Positions 52,336-61,542 of a stretch of 64,000 bases of DNA are shown here, piece by piece (position 1 is the first letter of the stretch; the number at the start of each line of letters is the position of its first letter). Location: positions 1 through 64,000 of the forward strand of contig JAPLFL010000092.1 in the NCBI GenBank assembly GCA_026390695.1. Direction: 5' to 3'. Source of the stretch: Candidatus Kapaibacterium sp. (GTDB lineage Bacteria; Bacteroidota; Ignavibacteria; Kapaibacteriales; UBA2268). A program made the translations under genes and the position numbers. The notes below the pieces were generated by a model that saw nothing but the letters and a program-made list of their open reading frames with translations, was not told where the DNA came from and made no database searches.

Positions 52336-53631
52336 CTAATTAGTCTTCGGTAGTGTAAAATAAAATGTTGTCCCATTTCCTTCTTCGCTCTCTACCCAGA
52401 TATTTCCGCCATGTTTTTCGATAAAATCCTTGCATAGAATTAATCCAAGTCCGGTACTTGGCTCATTTTCTGTTCCTGGACGGGAAACTTTTTGATCTAA
52501 TAGGAATAATTTACCGATTGTTTCGGCATCGATTCCAATTCCAGAGTCTTTGACGTAAATGCAATCATTAGTTTTCTGGTTTTGATCAATGAAATCTTTA
52601 ATTCCTATCTCAATATTCCCGCCTCTTGGAGTGAATTTGATTGCATTGGAAATCAAATTCCTTAATACGGTATTAAGCATGGGAATATCTGCGGTAACTT
52701 GTGCACCTTCGTAGATATTGTCAATAAATTTTATCTCCTTTTGTTTGGCAAATTCACCGACAATGCCTAAATTTTGTTTAACGATGAAGGTTAGCATGCA
52801 AAGTTCGGGATTAAATGCGACGGAACCCTTTTGCATTCTCGCCCATTCTAATAAATTTTCCAAGAGTTTGAACAAATTATTTGCGGATTCGTGCATATTT
52901 TTGCCAAGTTCCTGCACTTCTTTTAAAGTTAAATCCTGATATTCTTCAGCAATGATTTTTGATAGACCCAAAAACCCGTTGAATGGGCCTTTTAAATCGT
53001 GTGCAATGATAGAGAAGAACTTATCTTTTTCGGAATTTATCTTTTCTAACTTCTCTTTCGTTATTGATAATTCATAGATGAGTGAATTTTTTTCAAATAA
53101 ACTTTGTTCGATCATTTCTTTGGAATCATTTAGGTTCTCGATGAGTTCAAATTGTTCAATTTCGGCTTCTATTCTTTCGCTTATATCAAAAAATGAGACG
53201 ACGGAGCCGTTTATTTTTTCATTATCAATCAATGGCATGGCAACGAAATCAACATAGAAGCCGGTTCCGTCCTTTCGCCAGAAATAAGATTCGCCTCGGT
53301 AGGTATTTCCGGTTTTGAAGGATTCATATATTGGGCATTCTTCGCGAGGGAAATGACTTCCATCGGGATAAGTGTGGTGCCACAGTGTATGAGAAGGCTT
53401 TCCGATAAGCTCATCGATTTCATAACCGAGCATAGCTGCACCTTTTGGATTGACGAATGTATGTTTTCCCTGAACATCGAGTCCAAAGATTCCTTCTCCG
53501 GCGCATTCAAGGATAGTTTTCAAATGTGTGCAGAATTTTAATTCATCATTTGATTTTTTGAGAGAATCATTTTCTTTTCTCAAGTTCTCTAATTCTTGAT
53601 AAAGTTCATTTTTGTCATCTGATTGAGTCAT
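52336..53631 (-). CDS. PAS-domain sensor histidine kinase
   Basis: ECAGEGIFGLDVQGKHTFVNPKGAAMLGYE (PAS); FFSIIAHDLKGPFNGFLG (H-box); LRNLISNAIKFTP; GIGIDAETIGKLF; GLGLILCKDFIEKHGG. Confidence 0.93.
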   Translation of the reverse strand: MTQSDDKNELYQELENLRKENDSLKKSNDELKFCTHLKTILECAGEGIFGLDVQGKHTFVNPKGAAMLGYEIDELIGKPSHTLWHHTYPDGSHFPREECPIYESFKTGNTYRGESYFWRKDGTGFYVDFVAMPLIDNEKINGSVVSFFDISERIEAEIEQFELIENLNDSKEMIEQSLFEKNSLIYELSITKEKLEKINSEKDKFFSIIAHDLKGPFNGFLGLSKIIAEEYQDLTLKEVQELGKNMHESANNLFKLLENLLEWARMQKGSVAFNPELCMLTFIVKQNLGIVGEFAKQKEIKFIDNIYEGAQVTADIPMLNTVLRNLISNAIKFTPRGGNIEIGIKDFIDQNQKTNDCIYVKDSGIGIDAETIGKLFLLDQKVSRPGTENEPSTGLGLILCKDFIEKHGGNIWVESEEGNGTTFYFTLPKTN

Positions 53632-53849
53632 ATTTTTTTTAAAATTGTTTATTTATAATATAAATTCTTCATCTCATAGACTGGTTGTGGTTTCTTTATT
53701 ATTGTTTACTATTTATTTACATAATTCAAACTAAACAAATTAAATACATAGTATAAATTCAATATGCAAATTACGAATTTCTTTTGAAATAACAACATTT
53801 ATTTTTTTTTATTTCTCATCTTTTTTCATTTTTCAAGAGATGAAATAAA

Positions 53850-53898
53850 AAGAAGCTGCCTCATTATTGACTAATATATAGTCTTGAGGCAGCTTCTT
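53850..53898. terminator. Strong hairpin, probable bidirectional terminator
   Basis: aagaagctgcctca...tgaggcagcttctt perfect 14-bp arms. Confidence 0.75.
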
Positions 53899-53946
53899 AA
53901 GGATTTATTCGTTCTGATTTATTTCACGGGAACGAAATATGTTGTA

Positions 53947-56226
53947 TTATTTTTTCTTGAGCTTCAATGTAATATCTTGAGTGTTGCAATGATTGTAAGT
54001 TACACTCTGATAGAAATAATTGTAATCAGATCTTAAGGCTTTTACGGTATAAGTGACAGGAGAACAAAGCCCTGTTTGAGAGAATTTTCCGTCTGCATCG
54101 GTTGTTCCGGTGATTGTCGGGAAACCGCTTCTCATAATATAGACGGTTGCGCCGGCTAATTTTGAACCGTCGGCGGAATCAACAACGGTTACGTTTAATA
54201 CGGCTGTACAGCAAGAATCTGGAGGCACGGTTTTGACCATTAGTTTGACGGAACCGTTGGAATCATTGCATTTCATAGTAAGATTATAGTAAAGATAGTT
54301 ATATCCGCTGAGAGTTCCTTTGATTGTGAAATCACCTTTGCAAACACCGGTGAAATGAGCGGCACCATTTACATCGGAGGAAGTGGTTTGAAGGGTAGTT
54401 CCGTTTTGTATGAGGTAGAGATACACGCCTTTTAAAGGATTTAGTGAAGCTGAATCTTTAATAATCAAATCTATTTTTCCATGGCAACATGTATCGACGG
54501 GCTTTGGCACCATTAGTTGATGACCGGTGTAAGATTCGTTGCAACCCATTGTTAGATTTAAGTATTTTCCGGTATATCCGGTTAAAGATCCGGAGATTGT
54601 GTAAGTACCGGAGCATAAACCTGTGAAATGGACAACACCATTTGCGTCGGTTGATTGTGCTGCGATTTTAGTTCCGTTCTTATAAACATAAACGGCGACA
54701 CTTTGAAGGGCTTTGCTTGATACTGAATCTTTATAATACAGATCTATTTTGCCATTGCAGCATGTATCGGTTGTAATTTTGGACATATATTGAGTACTGG
54801 CATTACTATCATTACATTTCATAGATACTTTAAAGTACTTGTAGTTATAATTGGAGAGCACTCCTTTAATATCATAGTCACCTTTGCAGACTCCGGTGAA
54901 ATGAACGGCACCATATTTGTCAGCGGTAGCGGTTTGAATAGCTGTTCCGTTTAAAAACAGATAAACGCAAGTTCCTGGTAGGATAGTTTTGGTGGTTGAA
55001 TCTTGATAAATAACATCTATTTTTCCTTGGCAGCAGGTATCTAATTTACCGTTAGGATTAATAAATCTTGTAGTAGTATCAAATGCATTACAGACAGAGG
55101 TATAATCGAAAATATCCGTATCATAATAATCAGATAATATGTGTATTTGATATTTGCCGGGGCATAGATGACTGAAATATGTGTAATTCATGGTAGTCAT
55201 TGTTTGAATTACAGCACCATTGAGTAATAATTTGAGAGTAATATTTGTTGTAGGAGCTTTTCCTGTTTTTTTATCAATAAGAGCAATTCTTATCGAGCCT
55301 TTGCAACAAGTATCTGTTGCTTGAACTTTCGATAGAATGACAGAAGAGTTGAATGAAGAATCGCTGCAACCGAGATGTAAATTAAGAACTTGATAGTTAT
55401 AACCTGATTTCCCGATTTTAACGGAATAGTCCCCCGGACAGAGATCACCAAACATCAATAATCCATTATGGTCGGAATGTGTGTAAGCAATAGCATTACC
55501 ATTTTGCAAGAGATATGCAAAAGCTGAATCTATATTATTATTTGCAGTATCTTTAACGGTTACTGTAATTTTGCCATGACAGCATGAATCGGGATAAATC
55601 TGCTGAAGACATGCTTGTAAATGCAAAGTGTCATTGCCGTTGGATGTGATTGAATCATAAACAAGTTTAAAATTCGGTTTATAGAATCTTAAAATATATG
55701 TGCCAGGGCAAACATTGGTAAGAAGCAATGTTCCATTTTGGGTAAGAGCTTTACGAATCAGAGTGCCATTGCGGAACATACGAATTTCAACATTACTTAA
55801 CAAAGTACTATCGCTGCATTTTGTTGTAAGGATGCTCAGAATACCGTGACAAGTATCGAGATGCATAAGTTTTACTGGCTCAGTGCTTTTTGATTTAAGT
55901 AAAATCAATTTCTCGGAGAATGGCTTAAAATCAGGATGAGTGACTTTTGCATTTAAATTTGTGGCATCAGAAGGAAGTTTTGTAACAGAGAAATTTCCAT
56001 CTTCATCACTGCTTGTACTTGCAATAGCTGCGGATCCCGGCTGAGCTGAATTATAAATATCAATTAGAGCCAACGGTACTATATTGCCCTGTTCATCAAC
56101 AAGTGTGCCTGATAAGCTGTTGTCAATCTTAGTTGTGCTCGGATTGTCCTGACAAGAAACAACCAATAAGCCGCATATAATCAGTAGTTGCATAATTCTG
56201 ATTACATATTTGTCGAAAATTTTCAT
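53947..56226 (-). CDS. Lipoprotein of tandem carboxypeptidase-regulatory-like (CarboxypepD_reg/Cna-B type) Cys-rich repeats
   Basis: Lipobox LLVVSCQD; repeated (D)TCC.GKI.....DS......V.VY..NGT....T.....G..HFTG.C.G.Y.I.G.L..Y...Y..L.MKCN.S. Confidence 0.82.
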   Translation of the reverse strand: MKIFDKYVIRIMQLLIICGLLVVSCQDNPSTTKIDNSLSGTLVDEQGNIVPLALIDIYNSAQPGSAAIASTSSDEDGNFSVTKLPSDATNLNAKVTHPDFKPFSEKLILLKSKSTEPVKLMHLDTCHGILSILTTKCSDSTLLSNVEIRMFRNGTLIRKALTQNGTLLLTNVCPGTYILRFYKPNFKLVYDSITSNGNDTLHLQACLQQIYPDSCCHGKITVTVKDTANNNIDSAFAYLLQNGNAIAYTHSDHNGLLMFGDLCPGDYSVKIGKSGYNYQVLNLHLGCSDSSFNSSVILSKVQATDTCCKGSIRIALIDKKTGKAPTTNITLKLLLNGAVIQTMTTMNYTYFSHLCPGKYQIHILSDYYDTDIFDYTSVCNAFDTTTRFINPNGKLDTCCQGKIDVIYQDSTTKTILPGTCVYLFLNGTAIQTATADKYGAVHFTGVCKGDYDIKGVLSNYNYKYFKVSMKCNDSNASTQYMSKITTDTCCNGKIDLYYKDSVSSKALQSVAVYVYKNGTKIAAQSTDANGVVHFTGLCSGTYTISGSLTGYTGKYLNLTMGCNESYTGHQLMVPKPVDTCCHGKIDLIIKDSASLNPLKGVYLYLIQNGTTLQTTSSDVNGAAHFTGVCKGDFTIKGTLSGYNYLYYNLTMKCNDSNGSVKLMVKTVPPDSCCTAVLNVTVVDSADGSKLAGATVYIMRSGFPTITGTTDADGKFSQTGLCSPVTYTVKALRSDYNYFYQSVTYNHCNTQDITLKLKKK

Positions 56227-56364
56227 TGTAAAGCTCCTAAAAAAGTACATAATTTATTAATCAATGAACAAAAATACAAAATGACTATATAATAATTCAT
56301 AAGAAGGACATTTGTTACACATAAATCAAAATAATTTAAAAAAAATGAACGTTTTAAAGTTATA

Positions 56365-57408
56365 TTAAAAATATAGTGAATAATTCACTCCGATAATACC
56401 GACAAACTGTATTCTTTTCCTGAGTGTTAAATCCATCGGTGGATAAGATACCAAAGGTTTTAAATAAATATCGAATCCTTTACCAAGAATAAAATCAAAT
56501 TTGATCGATAAGCTTATATTATCTATTCCTTTTTGTTTCACTTGTAGAGATTTTTTATTATTTGCAGAACCATTCTTCAACAACTTTTGCAGCTTAGCTT
56601 TGGAGAGTGCTGAATAGGCGTCCTTTATATCCAAAATATAATATGAATATTCTAAATTAAATAAAGGAAGTATTTTGAATTTTTCTCCGAATTTAAAAGT
56701 GCGAAATATACTCAAACCGAGATAATGGAATTTATCATCTCCAAATTTTAATTGATAACTCAGATCTATAATCATTTTCTTTATCATAAAATCAATACTT
56801 AAAGAAACGTCATTATTTGCCTGACTGAATATATTGGTTGTATCATTCCCGAAATCCGAATGATTAAGTGAGACTCCTATCCCAAACCAACTGTTAAGAA
56901 ATTTGCTATATCCCAGATACAAACTCCAGTTGCATAAAAAAGCATTGGTTCCAAAATCTTTTGTTCCGTCAAACTCGACTGAGAATCCATTTTCATGACT
57001 TATACCTACGGCAAGATTATCTACAGGTCTCCCGTTTGAATTTTTTAACCCATGTTGTAATTGTTGAGTTTTCAATAAATTCCCAGCATCTAAAGTCCAT
57101 TTTGTAGAATCTTCATTCGATTCAGGTTCCGGCTCAATTATTAAAGTTGGATCACTAATTGCTTCACCAGTTACAGCATCATCGCTCTCAACATCAGATT
57201 CCGGATTATTTTCTTCCTCCACTGCACTTGAATCAGGAATTTCTTTTACAAGATTAATGGTTGTGTCTGGAATTATTTCTATTTTCCCCATCTGACTGAA
57301 AGCATTCAAAGTGAAAATCATCTGAAAAAAGATCATGACAAAGAAAATCATGATGCAATTAATAATTATATTTTTTTGTGGTGGTTTTGATTTTATATAG
57401 TATGTCAA
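56365..57408 (-). CDS. Exported probable outer-membrane protein
   Basis: N-terminal hydrophobic segment, acidic linker, beta-strand-rich C-term ending IIGVNYSLYF. Confidence 0.55.
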   Translation of the reverse strand: MTYYIKSKPPQKNIIINCIMIFFVMIFFQMIFTLNAFSQMGKIEIIPDTTINLVKEIPDSSAVEEENNPESDVESDDAVTGEAISDPTLIIEPEPESNEDSTKWTLDAGNLLKTQQLQHGLKNSNGRPVDNLAVGISHENGFSVEFDGTKDFGTNAFLCNWSLYLGYSKFLNSWFGIGVSLNHSDFGNDTTNIFSQANNDVSLSIDFMIKKMIIDLSYQLKFGDDKFHYLGLSIFRTFKFGEKFKILPLFNLEYSYYILDIKDAYSALSKAKLQKLLKNGSANNKKSLQVKQKGIDNISLSIKFDFILGKGFDIYLKPLVSYPPMDLTLRKRIQFVGIIGVNYSLYF

Positions 57409-57734
57409 ATTTATTTCCTAATTAAATTTCTAAAATGTATTTTAAAAAGTTTGCCATCATCACAATACAAAAATCCTAAAAAAAAACGATAAAACAAAAA
57501 GATATATTTTTATCCTACCAATTTTTAACAGAATCTCTTCCTGTAAGAAAAAATCTCAAATGTTGTAACTTTTCTTTGTTTTTTGTGTTATTGCTTACTG
57601 TGGCGTGTAAATATGTAATTTGAATGGAATATGCAACTAAAAATACTAATATTGACAAATAAAATTCAAGACAATCCTTATATTTATTATTTTCATAAAT
57701 ATTTTATTATTAACATTAATCACTCAGGTTAAAA

Positions 57735-59420
57735 ATGAAAAAACTTTTTTTCTCCCTTCTTATTATTTTTTACATCACTTCAGTTTGGGCACAATCTCAG
57801 AATATGAAAGTTTATCTGAATGACGGATCATCGAAATCATATAATTTATCAGATATAAATCAGATTTCATTTCGATCTTTATATCAGGGTTCAAACTTTA
57901 ACATTTATTATGATAAAGGTGTAAACTCTACTTATTTAGTTTCTGATATTGACAGTGTTCAATTTTCTTTGAATTCTTCTATGAATAATATTTTAAAAAT
58001 TTATCTGAAACAAAACATCAAAACATTAGAAATTTTCAGAATTGACAGCATTAACTTTACCTTCCCTTCTCTGACAGCACCAAAAATAACTTCGGTGAAC
58101 CCTTCTGCTTCCCAAACCGGACAAGATGTTTCAATTAACGGGTCAAATTTCGGGATTAATCAAGGTACAGGGTTCGTGACTTTTAACGGACTTAAAGCTC
58201 AAACATATTCTCAATGGAGCGATAATAAAATTAATGTTCAGGTTCCGGCCGGAGCTTCAAATGGAAATATCATCGTAACCAATTCAAATTCCGAACAATC
58301 AAATAGTTTCGATTTTAATATTATTCCTTTTATAACAGGATTATCTTCCTCAAAATTTAAAGTGGGAGATGATATTACTGTTAATGGAAATAGTTTTGGC
58401 TCTGCTCAGGATTTAAATTTTATTTCCTTTGGCGCTATAAAAGCAACTGAATATACAAGTTGGTCTTCCACTTCGATTAAAGTTAAAGTTCCGGCGACCG
58501 CTTCAGCAGGAAAATTATCAGTTAATGTTGCCGCATACAAAAGTAATGAAGTTGATTTTTCGGTTATTCCTCAAATTTCTTCTATTAATCCCACTTTGAT
58601 TATTACCGGTGGAGTAGTTACAATTAATGGAAGTGGTTTTGGCACTTCAAAAGGCTCAAGTTTCATATCTTTTAATAATTTGAATTCAACTCTTACTAAT
58701 TCATGGAGCTATAATCAGATCAATGCAATTGTTCCTCAAGGTTCCACAAGCGGAAATCTTTCCATAACCGTAAATGGTAATAAAAGCAACAGCATTGCTT
58801 TTACTTTGAACTTGGCTTCCGTAGTTATTGGCAATCAAGTTTGGATGGTGAAAAACATCGAAGTTGATCATTATCTCAATGGTGATTCCATTCCTCAGGT
58901 TGCAGATCCTGCTCAATGGGCAAATCTTACCACGGGCGCATGGTGTTATAATAATAACGATGAAGCTAATGGGAAAATCTATGGCAAGTTATATAATTGG
59001 TATGCTGTTAATGATCCGCGCGGGTTAGCTCCTTCTGGGTGGCATATTCCTACTGATAAGGAATGGAAAGAATTAGAGCTTTCTATTCAAATGACTCAGG
59101 CTTCGGTTGATTCTGCTGGTTGGCGCGGTTCTTATGAAGCCGGTTCATTAAAATCTACCGGTACGATTGAGGCTGGTGATGGTTTGTGGTTTGGTCCTAA
59201 TGCCAGGGCAAGTAATGAAACAGGTTTTACAGGTTTGCCAGGTGGCTTGTGCGATCCTTACGGTGCTTTTTATGACAATGGAAGATATGGGGATTGGTGG
59301 ACAGCAACCGAATTCAATTCAAATTCTGCTTGGAGTCGTAGTTTAAGTTATTTTTATGCCAATATCGGACGCGATAACGTTAGTAAATTAAGTGGACTAT
59401 CTGTCCGATGTGTGAGATAG
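57735..59420 (+). CDS. Secreted protein with IPT/TIG repeats and a C-terminal FISUMP domain
   Basis: PKITSVNPSASQTGQDVSINGSNFG, PQISSINPTLIITGGVVTINGSGFG; VVIGNQVWMVKNIEVDHYLNGDSIP...LYNWYAVNDPRGLAPSGWHIPTDKEWKEL...GLSVRCVR. Confidence 0.88.
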   Translation: MKKLFFSLLIIFYITSVWAQSQNMKVYLNDGSSKSYNLSDINQISFRSLYQGSNFNIYYDKGVNSTYLVSDIDSVQFSLNSSMNNILKIYLKQNIKTLEIFRIDSINFTFPSLTAPKITSVNPSASQTGQDVSINGSNFGINQGTGFVTFNGLKAQTYSQWSDNKINVQVPAGASNGNIIVTNSNSEQSNSFDFNIIPFITGLSSSKFKVGDDITVNGNSFGSAQDLNFISFGAIKATEYTSWSSTSIKVKVPATASAGKLSVNVAAYKSNEVDFSVIPQISSINPTLIITGGVVTINGSGFGTSKGSSFISFNNLNSTLTNSWSYNQINAIVPQGSTSGNLSITVNGNKSNSIAFTLNLASVVIGNQVWMVKNIEVDHYLNGDSIPQVADPAQWANLTTGAWCYNNNDEANGKIYGKLYNWYAVNDPRGLAPSGWHIPTDKEWKELELSIQMTQASVDSAGWRGSYEAGSLKSTGTIEAGDGLWFGPNARASNETGFTGLPGGLCDPYGAFYDNGRYGDWWTATEFNSNSAWSRSLSYFYANIGRDNVSKLSGLSVRCVR

Positions 59421-59551
59421 ACTTATATGGAATGTGTTACGATCTTTAAATTTATAAAGAAATGAATATTTAGTATTGATTATTATTATGATCATAAATA
59501 GATTAATTAATAATCCGATTTTACCAGTTGTGGAAGTCATTATTACAATTC

Positions 59552-59620
59552 AGTAGCTCAGACCTCCCCGTCTGAGTATAATAAAAAGGAAATAGTAGCT
59601 CAGACCTCCCCGTCTGAGTA
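59552..59620. repeat. Two direct copies of a palindromic 27-mer agtagctcagacctccccgtctgagta
   Basis: 59552-59578 and 59594-59620, 7-bp stem ctcagac/gtctgag. Confidence 0.9.
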
Positions 59621-59646
59621 ATTCAAGAACAACTATTTTTCATCTA

Positions 59647-60090
59647 TTCCCCCTTCCAATGCCCCTAAATCTCCCTCCAATATCTTTTTGCTTTGATTGG
59701 ATGGGAGAGGGAAAAGTTCAAATCCTCTGGAAACCCCTCCCTAACCCTCCCCGAAGGGGAGGGAACTGGAACGTTCTTATTCCCTTCCTTGAGGAAGGGT
59801 TAGGGTAGGTGTTCTTCCGTCTTATGATGAACTTCTTCCCCCTTCCAATGCCCCTAAATCTCCCTCCAATATCTTTTTGCTTTGATTGGATGGGCGGAGG
59901 AAAAGTTCAAATCCTCTGGAAACCCCTCCCTAACCCTCCCCGAAGTGGAGGGAACTGGAACGTTCTTATTCCCTCCCCTTCGGGGAGGGTTAGGGAGGGG
60001 TTCTTAATAATTATGGTGAGCTTCTTCCCCCTTCCAATCCCCCCAAATCCCTCTCCAATTCCTTTTTGCTTTGATTGGATGGGCGCGGGA
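59647..60090. repeat. About 2.3 tandem copies of a 189-bp unit
   Basis: ttcccccttccaatgcccctaaatctccctccaatatctttttgctttgattggatggg at 59647, 59836 and (diverged) 60025. Confidence 0.88.
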
Positions 60091-60135
60091 ATTAAATATT
60101 ATATTTATTAAATTATTCATTAGTTATCAAATCTC

Positions 60136-60399
60136 TCATTTTAATTTAGAATAAAGTATATAAAAGATAATAAAATAAATTATTGGAAATAGAATAGAAT
60201 TGATTAGTATAATTTTTGCAATTATTTTATACTGAGCATTTATAATATAAGCTACAATAAGGCTTAGAATTAGAATTAAAAGAGGTTCAATTATAATACC
60301 AACTTCTGGAAGCATTATAGGATATTTATAAAGAATATAAATACTGCTTAGGATTACATCAATCAATATTAATAATGTAATTTTCGTATATAATTTCAT
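60136..60399 (-). CDS. Small membrane protein
   Basis: Three hydrophobic segments; uncertain. Confidence 0.4.
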   Translation of the reverse strand: MKLYTKITLLILIDVILSSIYILYKYPIMLPEVGIIIEPLLILILSLIVAYIINAQYKIIAKIILINSILFPIIYFIIFYILYSKLK

Positions 60400-60406
60400 A
60401 ATTGTA

Positions 60407-60437
60407 TAAATTCATTCATAATTCATAATTCATAATT
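60407..60437. repeat. 9-bp repeat (cataattcataattcataatt) abutting the stop codon of the 60436 (-) gene
   Basis: Direct reading. Confidence 0.85.
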
Positions 60438-61386
60438 AAACCGTAATCACCACTTCCGTCCACGCCTCATCGCTAAAATCACTCAGCGTAGAGCCAGATT
60501 TCGCCCGCACCTTGTAGTAATTACGTTTATCCGCCGTAAAAGACACTCCCTGCGGTGGTGAAGGCAGTTCCGCCAGCAAAGAATACGTTCCCGAAGGCAT
60601 CCCAAAGTTCACCGGACTATGATAAACCTCGTACGAAGCCGCCCCAGATACGTTATCCCAGTTCAAATGAACCTGCGTATCGCCCAGCATCCAATTCGCC
60701 GTCACATTCTGCGGTTTCGACAAGCCCGAAGACGTGCTCCCATAAATAATATAATCATTATACTTCGCTGGACTTACATCCTCCCAGATTATTTTTCCAA
60801 TCTCACAGTATCGCGACACAAAATCATACAATTCATTGCCCTTCGTAATCCTATCCTGCGTCTTAATATCGCGCTGAGTCTGCGCCGACGAAATATCATT
60901 CATCGCATCCTCCATCAGTTGCGCCGTTGCCTCCAAATCATCTACCATTGCTGAGGTTAGACCAACCGGCGTAAGGTCAGTCAGATAATCCGTAGCCACA
61001 ATAACTCCCAAACGACATGTTGTAAGGAATTTCTTATCATCATATTTCGTCATCTCCCCCGCATCAAAGCGCTTCACCTGCGCCGCACCCGATCCCCACT
61101 TAATTTTTGCATAACCAATAATCGCCCGTAGCTTCAGCGTACACGCATCCCGCTGCGTATTCTTCGCTTCAGTTGCCAGCATCAGGTCTGTAAGATAATA
61201 TACATCGGGTGGCAGCACCTCAAAAGCATTACCAAGCGTTTCAAACGCCGTTACCATAAGCGCCGTAACGCCACGAGTCGTAAATTCCGTCTGGTCGCGC
61301 CTCATCGTTACCACGAGATTGGAAGTAAACATGCAGAGATCAGCGTCTGACATGCTATAAAATCTTGTTGAACTAATCATAACCAT
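60436..61386 (-). CDS. Family member 3: unknown helical N-domain plus one fibronectin type III domain
   Basis: N-domain homologous to 41769-42437; LSKPQNVTANWMLGDTQVHLNWDNVSGAASYEVYHS...KRNYYKVRAKSGSTLSDFSDEAWTEV. Confidence 0.88.
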   Translation of the reverse strand: MVMISSTRFYSMSDADLCMFTSNLVVTMRRDQTEFTTRGVTALMVTAFETLGNAFEVLPPDVYYLTDLMLATEAKNTQRDACTLKLRAIIGYAKIKWGSGAAQVKRFDAGEMTKYDDKKFLTTCRLGVIVATDYLTDLTPVGLTSAMVDDLEATAQLMEDAMNDISSAQTQRDIKTQDRITKGNELYDFVSRYCEIGKIIWEDVSPAKYNDYIIYGSTSSGLSKPQNVTANWMLGDTQVHLNWDNVSGAASYEVYHSPVNFGMPSGTYSLLAELPSPPQGVSFTADKRNYYKVRAKSGSTLSDFSDEAWTEVVITV

Positions 61387-61463
61387 TTATTTTTTATTGT
61401 GAAACAAAACAATTAACTGCAAATTAAGTAAAATATTCTTAATAACAAAATAAATATTGTTTA

Positions 61464-61521
61464 TTCCTAAGCTCCAGCTTGGGAACAAAACCAGAATGTT
61501 ATTAGGCAGGAGCTTAGTAAC
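61464..61521. repeat. Palindromic element related to 12382-12453, between family member 3 and its array
   Basis: ttcctaagctccagcttgggaa ... aggcaggagcttagtaac. Confidence 0.75.
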
Positions 61522-61542
61522 AAGCAAAAGAAGTATATTCAT

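Noticed and set aside
59809-60111. 100-aa ORF
   Set aside because: Lies wholly in the 189-bp tandem repeat; repeated RLMMNFFPLPMP peptide is an artefact.
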